Shown here piece after piece: positions 7,348 through 15,703 of a stretch of 45,296 nucleotides of DNA (its first letter is position 1; every line of letters starts with the position of its first letter). The notes beneath the pieces were generated by a model, which worked only from the letters and a program-made list of their open reading frames with translations, was not told the DNA's origin and searched no databases. The stretch covers positions 1-45,296 of the forward strand of contig DXGV01000053.1 in the NCBI GenBank assembly GCA_019113745.1. The letters run 5' to 3'. A program made the position numbers and the translations under genes. The DNA comes from Candidatus Blautia intestinavium. Lineage in GTDB: Bacteria; Bacillota; Clostridia; Lachnospirales; Lachnospiraceae.

Positions 7348-8376
7348 TCATAATTTCGCTGCGCGCTGCCATTCGGCGGCGTCTGTTTCTCCATTTTGTA
7401 CGTCTTGCGGCAGCCCCGCTTTTTTTGCTATATCAGTAAAATCATCCGGCAGAGCCGCGGACAGAAATACTCTTTTCTGCGTGAAGGGATGGAAGAATTC
7501 CATTTTCCAGGCATGAAGGGCGGTTCTCTGAAAATTGTGCGGGACGGGCATATTCCGGTTGTCGCCGTACAGAGGATCTCCAAGGAGAGGATGCCCGGAA
7601 GCCGCCATGTGTACACGGATCTGGTGTGTCCGTCCCGTTTCCAGACGGAGCAGGACAAGAGACCAGTCAGGTGTACTGTAAAAGGTGCGATAGTGTGTGA
7701 CGGCAGATTTAGGAGAAACTTTTCCGGTTGCATGAAAATCGTATGCAGCGGTTTTGAGAACCTGCATTTTTAACGGGTTACAGGGATCCGGCATCACGGG
7801 AAAAGAAATCGTATGCCAGCTTTTTTCCGTATCGACAGGAAGATATCCGGAAACCGCTGCAAGATACTGTTTCAGCAGTTTTCCCTCATTTCTTTGCTTC
7901 TGGAGCAATGAGGCGGCTGGCCGGTTTTTGGCAAAAAGAACAATACCGGAGGTTTCTTTGTCAAGGCGGCCGATGGAACGGCAGCAGAACTGCTGTCCAT
8001 TTTGGGAAAAATACGAAAAAAGCTGATTGGAAAGGGTATCGTTATAGTGTTTTCCAGAAGGATGCACAGGAATCCCGGCAGGTTTATTTACTGCGATAAG
8101 ATCAGAATCCTCATAAAGAACAGCGGGCATGATCATATCCGACGGTGGCGGAATCAGATGGGAAGAACCGGTATTTTCCTCCTCAAGACAGACAGTGATT
8201 ATATCTCCGGGAGAAATTTCCTCTGTGCTGCGGCAGCGTATTCCATTTTTTAAAATCCCGTTTTCACTGAATTTTGCCCGGCTGATCTGACGGCGCGTGA
8301 GCCCGGCCTTTGCCCGGAGAAAATGCTCCACAGAACCGGTTTCTGTGGAGACGGAGAGTGTGAGATACTGTTTCAT
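7348..8376 (-). CDS. RluA-family RNA pseudouridine synthase
   Basis: 342 residues. An N-terminal S4-like RNA-binding part (about 15-65, including TRRQISRAKF) is followed by the RluA catalytic domain. The signature GRLDKETSG holds the catalytic Asp139; the downstream RTHQIRVH and GDPLYG motifs are present. It isomerises uridines in rRNA or tRNA in the cytoplasm, exact site unknown. The start at 8376 is chosen because GAGG lies 7 nt upstream and the S4 domain begins there. The open frame continues upstream to 8565 only through non-coding DNA and the tRNA-Trp gene. Confidence 0.88.
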   Translation of the reverse strand: MKQYLTLSVSTETGSVEHFLRAKAGLTRRQISRAKFSENGILKNGIRCRSTEEISPGDIITVCLEEENTGSSHLIPPPSDMIMPAVLYEDSDLIAVNKPAGIPVHPSGKHYNDTLSNQLFSYFSQNGQQFCCRSIGRLDKETSGIVLFAKNRPAASLLQKQRNEGKLLKQYLAAVSGYLPVDTEKSWHTISFPVMPDPCNPLKMQVLKTAAYDFHATGKVSPKSAVTHYRTFYSTPDWSLVLLRLETGRTHQIRVHMAASGHPLLGDPLYGDNRNMPVPHNFQRTALHAWKMEFFHPFTQKRVFLSAALPDDFTDIAKKAGLPQDVQNGETDAAEWQRAAKL

Positions 8377-8467
8377 AAAATCGCCTCGTCCTTTATATGA
8401 TAAAAACTTTTCTGTTCGTTCAAATTCGATCCCCGGCTCATAATCTTTGATCTCCAGATAATACAAG

Positions 8468-8506
8468 AGAGCCGGAAACGCATGAATTTCAGACGCTTCC
8501 GGCTCT
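8468..8506 (-). terminator. Terminator of the tRNA-Ser/tRNA-Trp unit
   Basis: Arms 8468-8480 and 8494-8506 pair with one mismatch (AGAGCCGGAA/TTCCGGCTCT core). On the minus strand it directly follows tRNA-Trp and is trailed by a weak T-rich stretch. Confidence 0.7.
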
Positions 8507-8513
8507 TTAAGAG

Positions 8514-8584
8514 CAGGGGATGAGAGAATCGAACTCCCACCAAAGGTTTTGGAGACCCCTATCATACCATTTGACCAATCCCCT
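8514..8584 (-). tRNA. tRNA-Trp (CCA)
   Basis: 71-nt cloverleaf. Acceptor AGGGGAT pairs with ATCCCCT, discriminator G; the anticodon loop CTCCAAA gives CCA; the T-arm contains GTTCGATTC. The CCA end is not encoded. It follows tRNA-Ser by about 60 nt on the same strand. Confidence 0.92.
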
Positions 8585-8646
8585 GTATAAACGTATTCCC
8601 GATGGAATACTTCCTTATTATACTCATAAGAGTACGTTTTGTCAAG

Positions 8647-8734
8647 CGGAGATGGAGGGATTTGAACCCTCGCGCCGGTTGCCCGGCCTACCGCATTTCG
8701 AGTGCGGACCCTTCAGCCACTTGGGTACATCTCC
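8647..8734 (-). tRNA. tRNA-Ser (CGA)
   Basis: 88-nt class II tRNA with acceptor GGAGATG/CATCTCC, discriminator G, anticodon loop CTCGAAA (CGA) and a long variable arm (GGCCGGGCAACCGGC region). CCA is not encoded. Confidence 0.93.
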
Positions 8735-8793
8735 GTGTCAACAGTCTTTATTATATATGCTGGAAAAGGAAAGGTCAATTCTTTTTTTCTTTC

Positions 8794-8824
8794 TTGACAA
8801 TTGACGTAAAAAGGAACCTATAAT
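8794..8824 (+). promoter_or_regulatory. cysE promoter
   Basis: Perfect -35 TTGACA (8794-8799) and perfect -10 TATAAT (8819-8824), but with a long 19-bp spacer. It would give a leader of about 80 nt that contains the GCGTAC hairpin at 8880-8898. Confidence 0.7.
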
Positions 8825-8879
8825 ATGATATTATATGGAAAAGAACAGAAACAGCACAGGTAAATTTGTATTACTTTTC

Positions 8880-8898
8880 CGCGTACGCCATGTACGCG
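8880..8898. repeat. GCGTAC hairpin, copy 3 (in cysE leader)
   Basis: CGCGTAC, 5-nt loop, GTACGCG; the same 7-bp stem and loop size as 136-154. It ends 4 nt before the GGGAGG of cysE (8903-8908), so as RNA it could affect translation initiation. This is inference from position. Confidence 0.65.
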
Positions 8899-8911
8899 TT
8901 AGGGAGGATTT

Positions 8912-9844
8912 ATGGATAATAAAAAGGACACGATCCTGAATGCGGCGAAAGCGCTGACGGAGAACTATAAAAAAGACGAATTATTTATGCCGAAAAACGG
9001 CAGAAGCCTGCCGAACCGGGCGGCAGTCATAGATCTGGTAAAGGATTTACGATCTGTCATTTTTCCCGGATATTTCTGCGCCGATACGGCGGCGGGAATA
9101 TTCCCGGAGCAGTTCAGTACCTATTGCCTCAACGAATATTACGATCGTCTGAAGGAGCAGGTGGAGATCGCTCTTTTATATGCCCGTCCGGAAATGAGGC
9201 AGGAGGAGGCTGCGGAAATGTCAGAGAGTATCTGTATACATTTTATAGAGCGGCTTCCGGAGGTGCAGCAGAAGCTTTTAAAAGATGTGCAGGCAGGTTT
9301 TGACGGAGATCCTGCGGCAAAGAGCAAGGAGGAGATCATTTTTTCCTATCCGGGCGTATTTGCCATCTATGTATACCGGCTGGCACACATCCTGTACCAG
9401 AACAAGGTACCATTTATCCCCAGGATCATGACGGAGTACGCCCATGGAAAAACCGGGATCGATATTAATCCCGGGGCGGAGATCGGAGAGTATTTCTTTA
9501 TTGATCACGGAACAGGCGTAGTAATCGGAGAGACTACGGAAATCGGCAATAATGTGAAGCTTTATCAGGGAGTTACCCTGGGTGCTCTGTCTACCAGACA
9601 GGGACAGCAGCTTGCAAATGTAAAGCGTCATCCCACGATACGGGATAATGTGACGATCTATTCCAATTCTTCTGTTCTCGGAGGAGAAACCGTTATCGGA
9701 GAAAATACGATCATCGGCGGAAATACCTTTATTACAGAATCCATTCCGGCAAACACAAAGGTCAGCGCAAAAAGCCCGGAGCTTGTGATCAAGAAACCCC
9801 GGAACAGTGTTTCTAAAACAGATGTCTGGGACTGGGAAAACTGA
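8912..9844 (+). CDS. cysE: Serine O-acetyltransferase
   Basis: 310 residues, longer than E. coli CysE and like the EpsC-type enzymes of anaerobes. It acetylates L-serine with acetyl-CoA to O-acetylserine, the committed step to cysteine. A helical N-terminal domain (1-150) precedes a left-handed beta-helix (about 183-290) built of hexapeptide repeats ([40 protein letters not shown]). Catalytic His candidates are His178 and His199 (IDHG). Ribosome site GGGAGG is 3-4 nt downstream of a hairpin. The SUF genes follow 195 nt later; cysteine is the sulfur donor for Fe-S assembly, so the proximity makes sense, though they appear to be separate units. Confidence 0.92.
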   Translation: MDNKKDTILNAAKALTENYKKDELFMPKNGRSLPNRAAVIDLVKDLRSVIFPGYFCADTAAGIFPEQFSTYCLNEYYDRLKEQVEIALLYARPEMRQEEAAEMSESICIHFIERLPEVQQKLLKDVQAGFDGDPAAKSKEEIIFSYPGVFAIYVYRLAHILYQNKVPFIPRIMTEYAHGKTGIDINPGAEIGEYFFIDHGTGVVIGETTEIGNNVKLYQGVTLGALSTRQGQQLANVKRHPTIRDNVTIYSNSSVLGGETVIGENTIIGGNTFITESIPANTKVSAKSPELVIKKPRNSVSKTDVWDWEN

Positions 9845-9911
9845 GAAAAATGGACATTTTTAGTTGCATTTTATTTCCGGCGGGTGTACACTATAATGTC
9901 CGGAATACATA

Positions 9912-9956
9912 GCGTTAATGTACAAAAGGATAATGTTGCCTCTTGTACATTGACGC
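9912..9956 (+). repeat. TGTACAAGG hairpin family, copy B
   Basis: Arms 9912-9929 and 9939-9956 pair over 18 positions with one G-T and one mismatch, leaving loop ATAATGTTG. It lies between cysE and sufC. Stem core TGTACAA matches copies A, C and D. No T-run follows, so it is not a standard terminator. Confidence 0.75.
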
Positions 9957-10039
9957 AGAGATAAACGCAGCGTATCAGAAAATCATCGGCGTTTTACCGG
10001 AAGAAGTCTGTGAACTGCACTTGAAAAGGAGGAAACAGA

Positions 10040-10774
10040 ATGTTAGCACTTGAGAACGTTAGCTGGACGGCAGCGGACGGTGAAGAAATATTAAGAAATA
10101 TCAGCCTGGAAGTACCGGATGGAAAGATGACAGTGATCACCGGACCAAACGGCGGGGGGAAAACATCCCTGGCGAAGCTGATCGCAGGTCTTATAAATCC
10201 CACAGAGGGAAAAATCCTGCTGGATGGAACAGATATTACCGGATGGGATATGACAGAACGGGCGCGGCATGGAATCAGTTATGCTTTTCAGCAGCCGGTG
10301 CGCTTTAAGGGACTTACTGTACGCGATCTTCTGGAGACGTCTGCAGAAAAGAAACTGGACAGTGCGGAAGTATGCGGATATCTTGGAGAAGTAGGGCTCT
10401 GTGCGGAGGAATACATCGACAGGGTTGTGGACGACAGTCTTTCAGGAGGAGAAGGAAAACGAATTGAGATCGCCACGGTTCTGGCGAGAAAAAATGTAAA
10501 GCTGCGCGTCTTCGACGAGCCGGAAGCAGGTATCGACCTGTGGAGCTTTACGAATCTGATTGAAGTTTTTCAGAGACTGAAAAATAAAGGAGGAGAGGCC
10601 CTTCTGGTGATCTCTCATCAGGAGCGTATTCTGGAGATCGCGGACCGCATCGTTGTGGTGGACGACGGAAAAATCCGTATCGCAGGCGACCGTCAGGAGG
10701 TTCTTCCGCGTCTGCTGGCCCAGGAGAAGGCGGCCCGCTGCCCCAAGGAAGAGGAAAGGAGCTGTTCAAAATGA
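10040..10774 (+). CDS. sufC: SufC-like Fe-S assembly ATPase
   Basis: 244-residue soluble ABC ATPase. Walker A GPNGGGKT (35-42), Q-loop AFQQP (84-88), signature LSGGE (135-139), Walker B VFDE (158-161) and switch His194 are all present. The LSGGEGKR variant and lack of a membrane partner fit SufC, which powers the Fe-S scaffold. The next gene overlaps its stop (ATGA) and encodes the SufB/SufD-type scaffold. With no sufD, sufS or sufU alongside, the pair matches the minimal SufCB (Sms) system known from archaea and clostridia. GGAGG precedes the ATG. Confidence 0.88.
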   Translation: MLALENVSWTAADGEEILRNISLEVPDGKMTVITGPNGGGKTSLAKLIAGLINPTEGKILLDGTDITGWDMTERARHGISYAFQQPVRFKGLTVRDLLETSAEKKLDSAEVCGYLGEVGLCAEEYIDRVVDDSLSGGEGKRIEIATVLARKNVKLRVFDEPEAGIDLWSFTNLIEVFQRLKNKGGEALLVISHQERILEIADRIVVVDDGKIRIAGDRQEVLPRLLAQEKAARCPKEEERSCSK

Positions 10775-11688
10775 ATAAAATAACAGAAGAAATTCTGAAA
10801 CAGGTTTCCGACTGGAACGGAACTTTTAAAGGCGCGTATAATATACGGGAAGACGGCGGATGTGTGGGAAGGCAGTCCTCCGAGAATATAAAAATAGAAT
10901 CCAAGGCGGACGGTTCCGGCCTGGAGATCCATATCAGCTCCAAGGCACAGAAGGAAACGGTATACATTCCGGCCTGTGTAACAAGGGGAAATGTAAACGA
11001 TCTGGTATACAATGATTTTTATGTAGGCGAAGGCGCAGACGTGACGATCGTGGCAGGCTGCGGCGTGCACACAGATAATGAAGGGGAGGCTGAGCATGAC
11101 GGCATCCACAGATTTTTCCTGGAAAGAGGCGCCCATGTTCTCTATAAAGAAAAGCATGTGGGGACAGGCACCGGGATCGGTCTGAAGAAGATCAATCCGG
11201 TAACGGACATGGAATTAAAAGAAGACGCGGTAATGGAGATGGATACGATCCAGATCGGCGGAGTAGATCTTACAAAGCGTTCCACAAAGGCGGTTCTGGG
11301 AGCCAGAGCGAAGCTTATCATCCATGAAAGAATCATGACAGACGGAGAAGAGCAGGCGTCTACGGATTTTGAAGTAGAGATGAACGGGGAGGACTCCGGA
11401 GTGGATCTTATCTCCCGTTCTGTGGCAAAGGACCACTCTTATCAGGAATACCATTCCAAGATCCGCGGAAACTGCCGCTGTACCGGACATTCTGAATGCG
11501 ACGCGATCCTTATCGGAGAGGGTAAGGTAAATGCGGCTCCGGAGCTGTTTGCGGGAGACATCGACGCTTCATTGATCCATGAGGCCGCGATCGGCAAGAT
11601 CGCCGGAGAGCAGATCGTAAAGCTCCGTACACTGGGGCTTACGGAAGAAGAGGCGGAGAAGAAGATCGTAGAAGGATTTCTGCGTTAA
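10771..11688 (+). CDS. sufB: SufB/SufD-family Fe-S scaffold protein
   Basis: 305 residues, shorter than SufB (about 470) and typical of the single scaffold subunit of the minimal SmsCB/SufCB system. The protein is a run of short beta-strands forming a beta-helix (about 30-260), followed by the conserved C-terminal helical end (HEAAIGKIAGEQIVKLRTLG). It would form a complex with SufC in the cytosol and assemble clusters for apo-proteins. Cysteines at the CRCTGHSEC stretch are possible cluster ligands. It is translationally coupled to sufC and followed by a hairpin (11703-11732). Confidence 0.87.
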   Translation: MNKITEEILKQVSDWNGTFKGAYNIREDGGCVGRQSSENIKIESKADGSGLEIHISSKAQKETVYIPACVTRGNVNDLVYNDFYVGEGADVTIVAGCGVHTDNEGEAEHDGIHRFFLERGAHVLYKEKHVGTGTGIGLKKINPVTDMELKEDAVMEMDTIQIGGVDLTKRSTKAVLGARAKLIIHERIMTDGEEQASTDFEVEMNGEDSGVDLISRSVAKDHSYQEYHSKIRGNCRCTGHSECDAILIGEGKVNAAPELFAGDIDASLIHEAAIGKIAGEQIVKLRTLGLTEEEAEKKIVEGFLR

Positions 11689-11702
11689 ACTATTATATAC
11701 AG

Positions 11703-11732
11703 ACTGCGGGGGAAATGCGCTTCTCCCGCAGT
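11703..11732 (+). terminator. Hairpin after sufCB
   Basis: ACTGCGGG (11703-11710) pairs with CCCGCAGT (11725-11732), with further A/T pairs inside. The following sequence is only weakly T-rich. Confidence 0.6.
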
Positions 11733-11786
11733 ATTGAAAACCCATAAGACACAATTCAAAAAATTAAAAAAATTTCAAAAAATCTG

Positions 11787-11815
11787 TTGACAAACGAAGC
11801 AAAGTGTTATATACT
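11787..11815 (+). promoter_or_regulatory. tRNA-Gly operon promoter
   Basis: TTGACA (11787-11792), 17-bp spacer, TATACT (11810-11815), with an A/T tract directly upstream of the -35 that could act as an UP element. Confidence 0.85.
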
Positions 11816-11854
11816 CATTATCGTTGTAGCGAACAGCACAGAACACAGCGATTT

Positions 11855-11925
11855 GCGGGTGTAGTTCAATGGTAGAACACCAGCCTTCCAAGCTGGATAC
11901 GTGGGTTCGATTCCCATCACCCGCT
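11855..11925 (+). tRNA. tRNA-Gly (TCC)
   Basis: 71 nt. Acceptor GCGGGTG/CACCCGC, discriminator T, anticodon loop CTTCCAA (TCC), T-arm GTTCGATTC. CCA not encoded. Five nt separate it from the next tRNA. Confidence 0.94.
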
Positions 11926-11930
11926 CTTAT

Positions 11931-12003
11931 GCGATAGTGGCGTAGTTGGTAACGCGCGACCTTGCCAAGGTCGAGACCGCGGGTTCGAGCCCCGTCTATC
12001 GCT
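11931..12003 (+). tRNA. tRNA-Gly (GCC)
   Basis: 73 nt. Acceptor GCGATAG/CTATCGC, anticodon loop TTGCCAA (GCC), T-arm GTTCGAGCC. By eye identical over the full length to the minus-strand tRNA at 44989-45061. Confidence 0.94.
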
Positions 12004-12009
12004 CTCGTA

Positions 12010-12036
12010 AGCCAGGACAGATGTCCTGGCTGTTTT
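12010..12036 (+). terminator. tRNA-Gly operon terminator
   Basis: AGCCAGGAC (12010-12018) pairs with GTCCTGGCT (12023-12031) around a 4-nt loop, followed by GTTTTGTT. Confidence 0.85.
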
Positions 12037-12106
12037 GTTATATAAGCCGTTTTTTAACGCGGAGCGAAATACAGGATTAAATTTATAAAGAAAAGGAGGA
12101 ATCAAA

Positions 12107-12826
12107 ATGCCGGTACCGACACCGCACATCCAGGCGAAGAAAGAGGAGATCGCCAGATCCGTATTAATGCCGGGAGATCCGCTGAGAGCGAAATATGTGG
12201 CGGAGAATTTTCTGGAGAATCCCCGGCTGGTTAATGAAGTAAGAAATGTTTATGCCTATACCGGAACCTATAAAGGAAAAGAGATCACGGTAATGGCCAG
12301 CGGAATGGGAATGCCTTCTATCGGAATTTATTCTTATGAGCTTTATAATTTTTATGATGTGGAAAATATCATAAGGATCGGGTCAGCCGGAGCTTATACA
12401 GAAAATCTGGCGGTCTATGACGTGGTGCTGGCGGACAGCGCATGGAGCGCTTCCAGCTACGCCAGAGTTCAGAACGGATGTGAAGAGGAAGTGCTGTACC
12501 CCTCTCCGGAGCTGAATGAAAAGATCCGCAGGGCTGCCGATATCGTAGGCGTGGGCTTAAAAGAGGCCAGGGTTCATTCTTCTGACGTATTTTATGCGGC
12601 GGATAATGTTGACGATTTCCGGGAAATTTACCGGAAGCATCAGTGCCAGTGTGTGGAAATGGAGAGTTTTGCGCTGTTCCATAACGCCAATGTATCCGGG
12701 AAAAAAGCGGCGTGTCTGCTGACGATCTCAGATTCCTTTGTAACACATGAGGAGTTGTCCGCTCTTGCCCGACAAGAGTCCTTTGAAAATATGATGAAGG
12801 TAGCTTTGGAAGCCTGTATTTTATAA
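12107..12826 (+). CDS. deoD: Purine-nucleoside phosphorylase, DeoD type
   Basis: 239 residues, the usual length for hexameric DeoD. It cleaves purine (deoxy)nucleosides with phosphate to base and (deoxy)ribose-1-phosphate in the cytosol. Motifs seen are the phosphate-binding MPGDPLRAKYVAENFL near the N-terminus, GMGMPSIGIYSYEL, IRIGSAG, and the substrate-binding CVEMESFAL. The final SDSFVTHEEL segment is also typical. AAGGAGG lies before the ATG. It stands alone between the tRNA-Gly terminator and a strong bidirectional terminator, so salvage is likely transcribed independently. Confidence 0.93.
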   Translation: MPVPTPHIQAKKEEIARSVLMPGDPLRAKYVAENFLENPRLVNEVRNVYAYTGTYKGKEITVMASGMGMPSIGIYSYELYNFYDVENIIRIGSAGAYTENLAVYDVVLADSAWSASSYARVQNGCEEEVLYPSPELNEKIRRAADIVGVGLKEARVHSSDVFYAADNVDDFREIYRKHQCQCVEMESFALFHNANVSGKKAACLLTISDSFVTHEELSALARQESFENMMKVALEACIL

Positions 12827-12876
12827 TTTACAGAAAAAAGGCAGTGCAGACGGTCCGTCTGTATGCCGGATTCGCG

Positions 12877-12925
12877 AAAAAAGAAGTATCTGCATCCTGT
12901 ATAGAGGAAGAGATACTTCTTTTTT
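12877..12925. terminator. Bidirectional terminator between deoD and DUF378 gene
   Basis: AAAAAAGAAGTATCT (12877-12891) pairs perfectly with 12911-12925, giving A-run/T-run ends in both directions. Confidence 0.88.
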
Positions 12926-12962
12926 AGTGTACGCTTAAATTTCCGGGGATTTCTGCCTGTCG

Positions 12963-13178
12963 TTACGCTTCCTGGCTTTCCCGGTCTACAAGACCATAGA
13001 AGGTGAAAAGATAAAGGCCGCACAGCCCCACAAGACCATAGATAATCCTGGATATCCAGCTCATGCTTCCGAAAAGCAGAGAAACAAGATTCAGGTTGAA
13101 AAATCCGATCAGCCCCCAGTTTATCGCGCCGATCACGGCAATAGTTAAAGCAAAGTACTGTAAAAATTTATTTCCCAT
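12963..13178 (-). CDS. DUF378 family membrane protein
   Basis: 71 residues with two transmembrane helices (about 8-28 and 44-63) separated by the conserved INWGLIGFF-NLNLVSLLFG stretch and followed by RIIYGLVGLCGLY, the hallmarks of DUF378. The function of this family is not known. It is a short monocistronic gene convergent with deoD; the ribosome site is AAAGGATGG. Confidence 0.85.
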   Translation of the reverse strand: MGNKFLQYFALTIAVIGAINWGLIGFFNLNLVSLLFGSMSWISRIIYGLVGLCGLYLFTFYGLVDRESQEA

Positions 13179-13306
13179 AAGTCACCATCCTTTCATGCCT
13201 TTATTATCCCAAACTCATAAAAAAATATTCGCAGCAAATTTTGAAAAATGCTGCGAATATAAAGTAGAATTCATAATTGGAAACAGGCCGTTGCCGGCAG
13301 GCTGTT

Positions 13307-14449
13307 TCAGTTAAGCTGCAAAATCTGAGTAGTGACGGTTCCTCCGCCCAGGCTGAAAGCTTCTCCTGCCTGAAGCGTAACGTCAGATTCATCGATCAGG
13401 GAGAATGCCTGACAGACGGTAACTGCCTGTCCGGGCTGGACTTCTGTCATAAACTGGTCGATGGCCTCATCATCTCCTTCCGGTATGGCGGCGCTTAAAA
13501 CCTGGCCGTTCTGGTAAGCCTGAAGGCTTACGTCCACCATTGCGCTGGAGGGCGAAGTTCCATTGTTGCTGTAATCATAATATACCAGCAGACAGGAGGC
13601 TCCGGAATAATCTTTGCCGACCCGGTGCTGCTTATAATGGATCGTGAATTTTTCATTACTCATATCAATAGTGTCCCCGGAAGCAGCCTGAGGCGTCTGT
13701 GCAGAATCGCTGTTCTCGGCTTCTTGCGCTTCCTCAAGAGAACTTTCAATTTCTCCCTGTACATCTGTAAAGTTTGCGGACATCATCTTTGCTGTGTTCT
13801 CGTCAAGAGTGACGATTTTCCAGGTATCGCCGGCTTTGATAAGAGGATAGCTGATGTCAGTTTCCGCAAAGGTATCCTGGGCGGAAGCTGCTTTTTCTTC
13901 CAGAAGGGAGGCGAGTTTCTGCTGTGTTTCCTCCTCTGTGAGCGTTTCGCCTGAGAAAGCTGTGGAAACAATCTGTTTCAAAAATTCGGTGATCGTTTCC
14001 CTGTAGATATCCGATCCGTCGATATACTTCACATGCACGGTTACAGTTGCTGTTCCGTTCAGAATACTGAAGCTTGTTTTTTTGATGTCAAACTCCATTT
14101 TCTGATTGACGGCGCTGAAAAAATTTGTGTACGCGGCGTCCGTGATATCCGCGTTGTCAAGAACCGTCAGGTCGCTGTTCTGTAAAAGAGAAGACATCCC
14201 GTCAAAATCCATGGCTTTTACATCTTCCAGAAATTTCTTTACCGTATTGACCGGCTTCTGGCGCTGCCAGAAATAAAAGCCCGCTCCGGCCGCGATGACC
14301 AGGATAAGAACGATCAGAAAAATGATCAGCCCTTTTTTCTTTTTCTTCCTTTTCTTCAGCACAGGAAGAGGCGCTGTATGGCTGTTATCCGGACTGATCT
14401 CTGTGGAATCCGGCAATGGTTCTGTTTCAGAATAAATCTGCTTACTCAT
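13307..14449 (-). CDS. Membrane-anchored DUF5067-containing protein
   Basis: 380 residues. A cytosolic N-terminus (1-40) ends in a very basic stop (KKRKKKKKG), then one membrane helix (about 41-61), so most of the protein is outside. Residues about 65-225 resemble the lumazine-binding-like/DUF4878 type of extracytoplasmic domain (VNTVKKFLEDVKAMDFDGMSSLL). An acidic linker follows, then a DUF5067 domain (about 265-375; CLLVYYDYSNNGTSPSSAMVDV, VQPGQAV). Such domains are assigned to surface proteins of unknown role. A promoter is at 14493-14522. Confidence 0.72.
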   Translation of the reverse strand: MSKQIYSETEPLPDSTEISPDNSHTAPLPVLKKRKKKKKGLIIFLIVLILVIAAGAGFYFWQRQKPVNTVKKFLEDVKAMDFDGMSSLLQNSDLTVLDNADITDAAYTNFFSAVNQKMEFDIKKTSFSILNGTATVTVHVKYIDGSDIYRETITEFLKQIVSTAFSGETLTEEETQQKLASLLEEKAASAQDTFAETDISYPLIKAGDTWKIVTLDENTAKMMSANFTDVQGEIESSLEEAQEAENSDSAQTPQAASGDTIDMSNEKFTIHYKQHRVGKDYSGASCLLVYYDYSNNGTSPSSAMVDVSLQAYQNGQVLSAAIPEGDDEAIDQFMTEVQPGQAVTVCQAFSLIDESDVTLQAGEAFSLGGGTVTTQILQLN

Positions 14450-14492
14450 AACTCCTCCTTATTTCTGTTGTACAACTATAAAATACCAGTTT

Positions 14493-14522
14493 ATTATAAC
14501 AGAGGAGCCCTCTTGTTGACAA
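14493..14522 (-). promoter_or_regulatory. Promoter of the DUF5067 gene
   Basis: On the minus strand, TTGTCA (14522-14517), 18-bp spacer, TATAAT (14498-14493). The spacer holds a small inverted repeat (AGAGG-AGC-CCTCT) that could be an operator. Confidence 0.6.
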
Positions 14523-14717
14523 GTTGATTTCCATCTGCCTGAAAGTCCTGTTCTGAGCCTGCAACCGCAGATTACAGCCTGGAAATCCGCAATGGATAAA
14601 ATGAAGAGGAATACCGGGGAAAATTTCCGGTACCCGCGTATGGATCAGAGCGGAAAAGAAACAAGAGAGATATAAATTCTGAAAATGATTGATAATATAG
14701 AAACGGGAGGCAGAAAT

Positions 14718-15647
14718 ATGGTAAAAAGATACAGACACTATTTCAGATCAGAAGCGGACGGGCTGAGGATTTCTGTTTTAAGCATCTGTCCGGATATGCC
14801 GCCGTACAGAGGAATTCTGCAGATCGTTCATGGAATGAGCGAATACAAAGAAAGATACGAGCCATTTATGGAATATATGGCGGAGAGAGGATATATGACG
14901 GTGATCCATGACCACAGAGGACATGGACAGAGCGTACGCTCAGGCGACGACCTGGGATATATGTACGGAGGAGGAGCGGAGGCTGTCCTGAAGGATATCG
15001 GAACAGTAAATGCTGAGATCAGGAAAAAATTTCCGGATCTGCCGCTGATACTTATGGGACACAGTATGGGATCTCTGGCCGTGAGAGCATTTGCCGCGGA
15101 ACATGACGACTGTATGGATATGCTGATCGTCTGCGGATCTCCCAGCAATACAAAAGCGAGGATTCTGGGAACTGCACTGGCAAGAGTGGAGGGCGGCATT
15201 CTGGGCTTTCGTCATAGAAGCAGGTTGATTGAGCTTTTGTCCTTTGGGGGGTATGCGGTGAAATTCCGGAAAGAAAAAAACAGAAACGCGTGGATATGTT
15301 CAGATCCGGAAGTTTATCAGGAATATACAAAATCCGAGCTCTGCGGATTTACCTTTACGGACGACGGATATCTTGCTTTGTTCCAGCTTATGAAACGGGC
15401 TTATGATCTGTCGCAATGGAAATGTACGAATCCGAAGCTGCCTGTGCTGTTTATAAGCGGGGCGGAGGATCCCTGTATGGGAAATGTACGGAAGTTTGCA
15501 GCGTCTATCCAGAATATGAGAAAGGCCGGATACCGGGATGTAAAGGGAAAGCTGTACCGGGGGATGCGCCATGAAATCCTTAATGAAAAGGGAAAAGAGC
15601 AGGTCTATCATGATATTGCCGTTTATATCCGAAAGAAAAGACTTTGA
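14718..15647 (+). CDS. Alpha/beta hydrolase, monoacylglycerol-lipase type
   Basis: 309 residues without a signal peptide. It has the serine-hydrolase fold of the S33/Hydrolase_4 family: VHGMSEYKERY oxyanion region (about 38-48), DHRGHGQS (65-72), nucleophile elbow GHSMGS with Ser116, an acid in SGAEDP, and the catalytic His in GMRHEIL. The resemblance is to lysophospholipase/monoglyceride lipase, so a lipid ester is a likely but unproved substrate. The start at 14718 follows GGGAGG; an upstream in-frame ATG at 14685 has no ribosome site. Confidence 0.85.
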   Translation: MVKRYRHYFRSEADGLRISVLSICPDMPPYRGILQIVHGMSEYKERYEPFMEYMAERGYMTVIHDHRGHGQSVRSGDDLGYMYGGGAEAVLKDIGTVNAEIRKKFPDLPLILMGHSMGSLAVRAFAAEHDDCMDMLIVCGSPSNTKARILGTALARVEGGILGFRHRSRLIELLSFGGYAVKFRKEKNRNAWICSDPEVYQEYTKSELCGFTFTDDGYLALFQLMKRAYDLSQWKCTNPKLPVLFISGAEDPCMGNVRKFAASIQNMRKAGYRDVKGKLYRGMRHEILNEKGKEQVYHDIAVYIRKKRL

Positions 15648-15703
15648 TGGAAGAATCTTCCTGTGCCCGGAATAAACCGTGATGTTTTCGCCTATACTAA
15701 CGC

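Noticed and set aside
8377..8565. N-terminal extension of the pseudouridine synthase
   Set aside because: The extra frame passes through tRNA-Trp and a terminator; the start at 8376 has a ribosome site and gives the normal S4 domain.
8825..8911. T-box or other amino-acid riboswitch before cysE
   Set aside because: The leader is only about 80 nt and lacks the T-box sequence and a terminator; just a short hairpin is present.
9912..9956. TGTACAAGG hairpins as ordinary terminators
   Set aside because: No T-run follows the copies, one lies inside an operon (43426-43475), and the loop sequence is conserved.
9957..10052. Open frame of about 30 codons before and into sufC
   Set aside because: No start codon with a ribosome site and it begins in the hairpin repeat; not supportable as a gene.
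11770..11784. CodY-box-like site (12/15) before tRNA-Gly
   Set aside because: It lies in an A/T tract typical of an UP element directly before the -35; the match is explained by composition.
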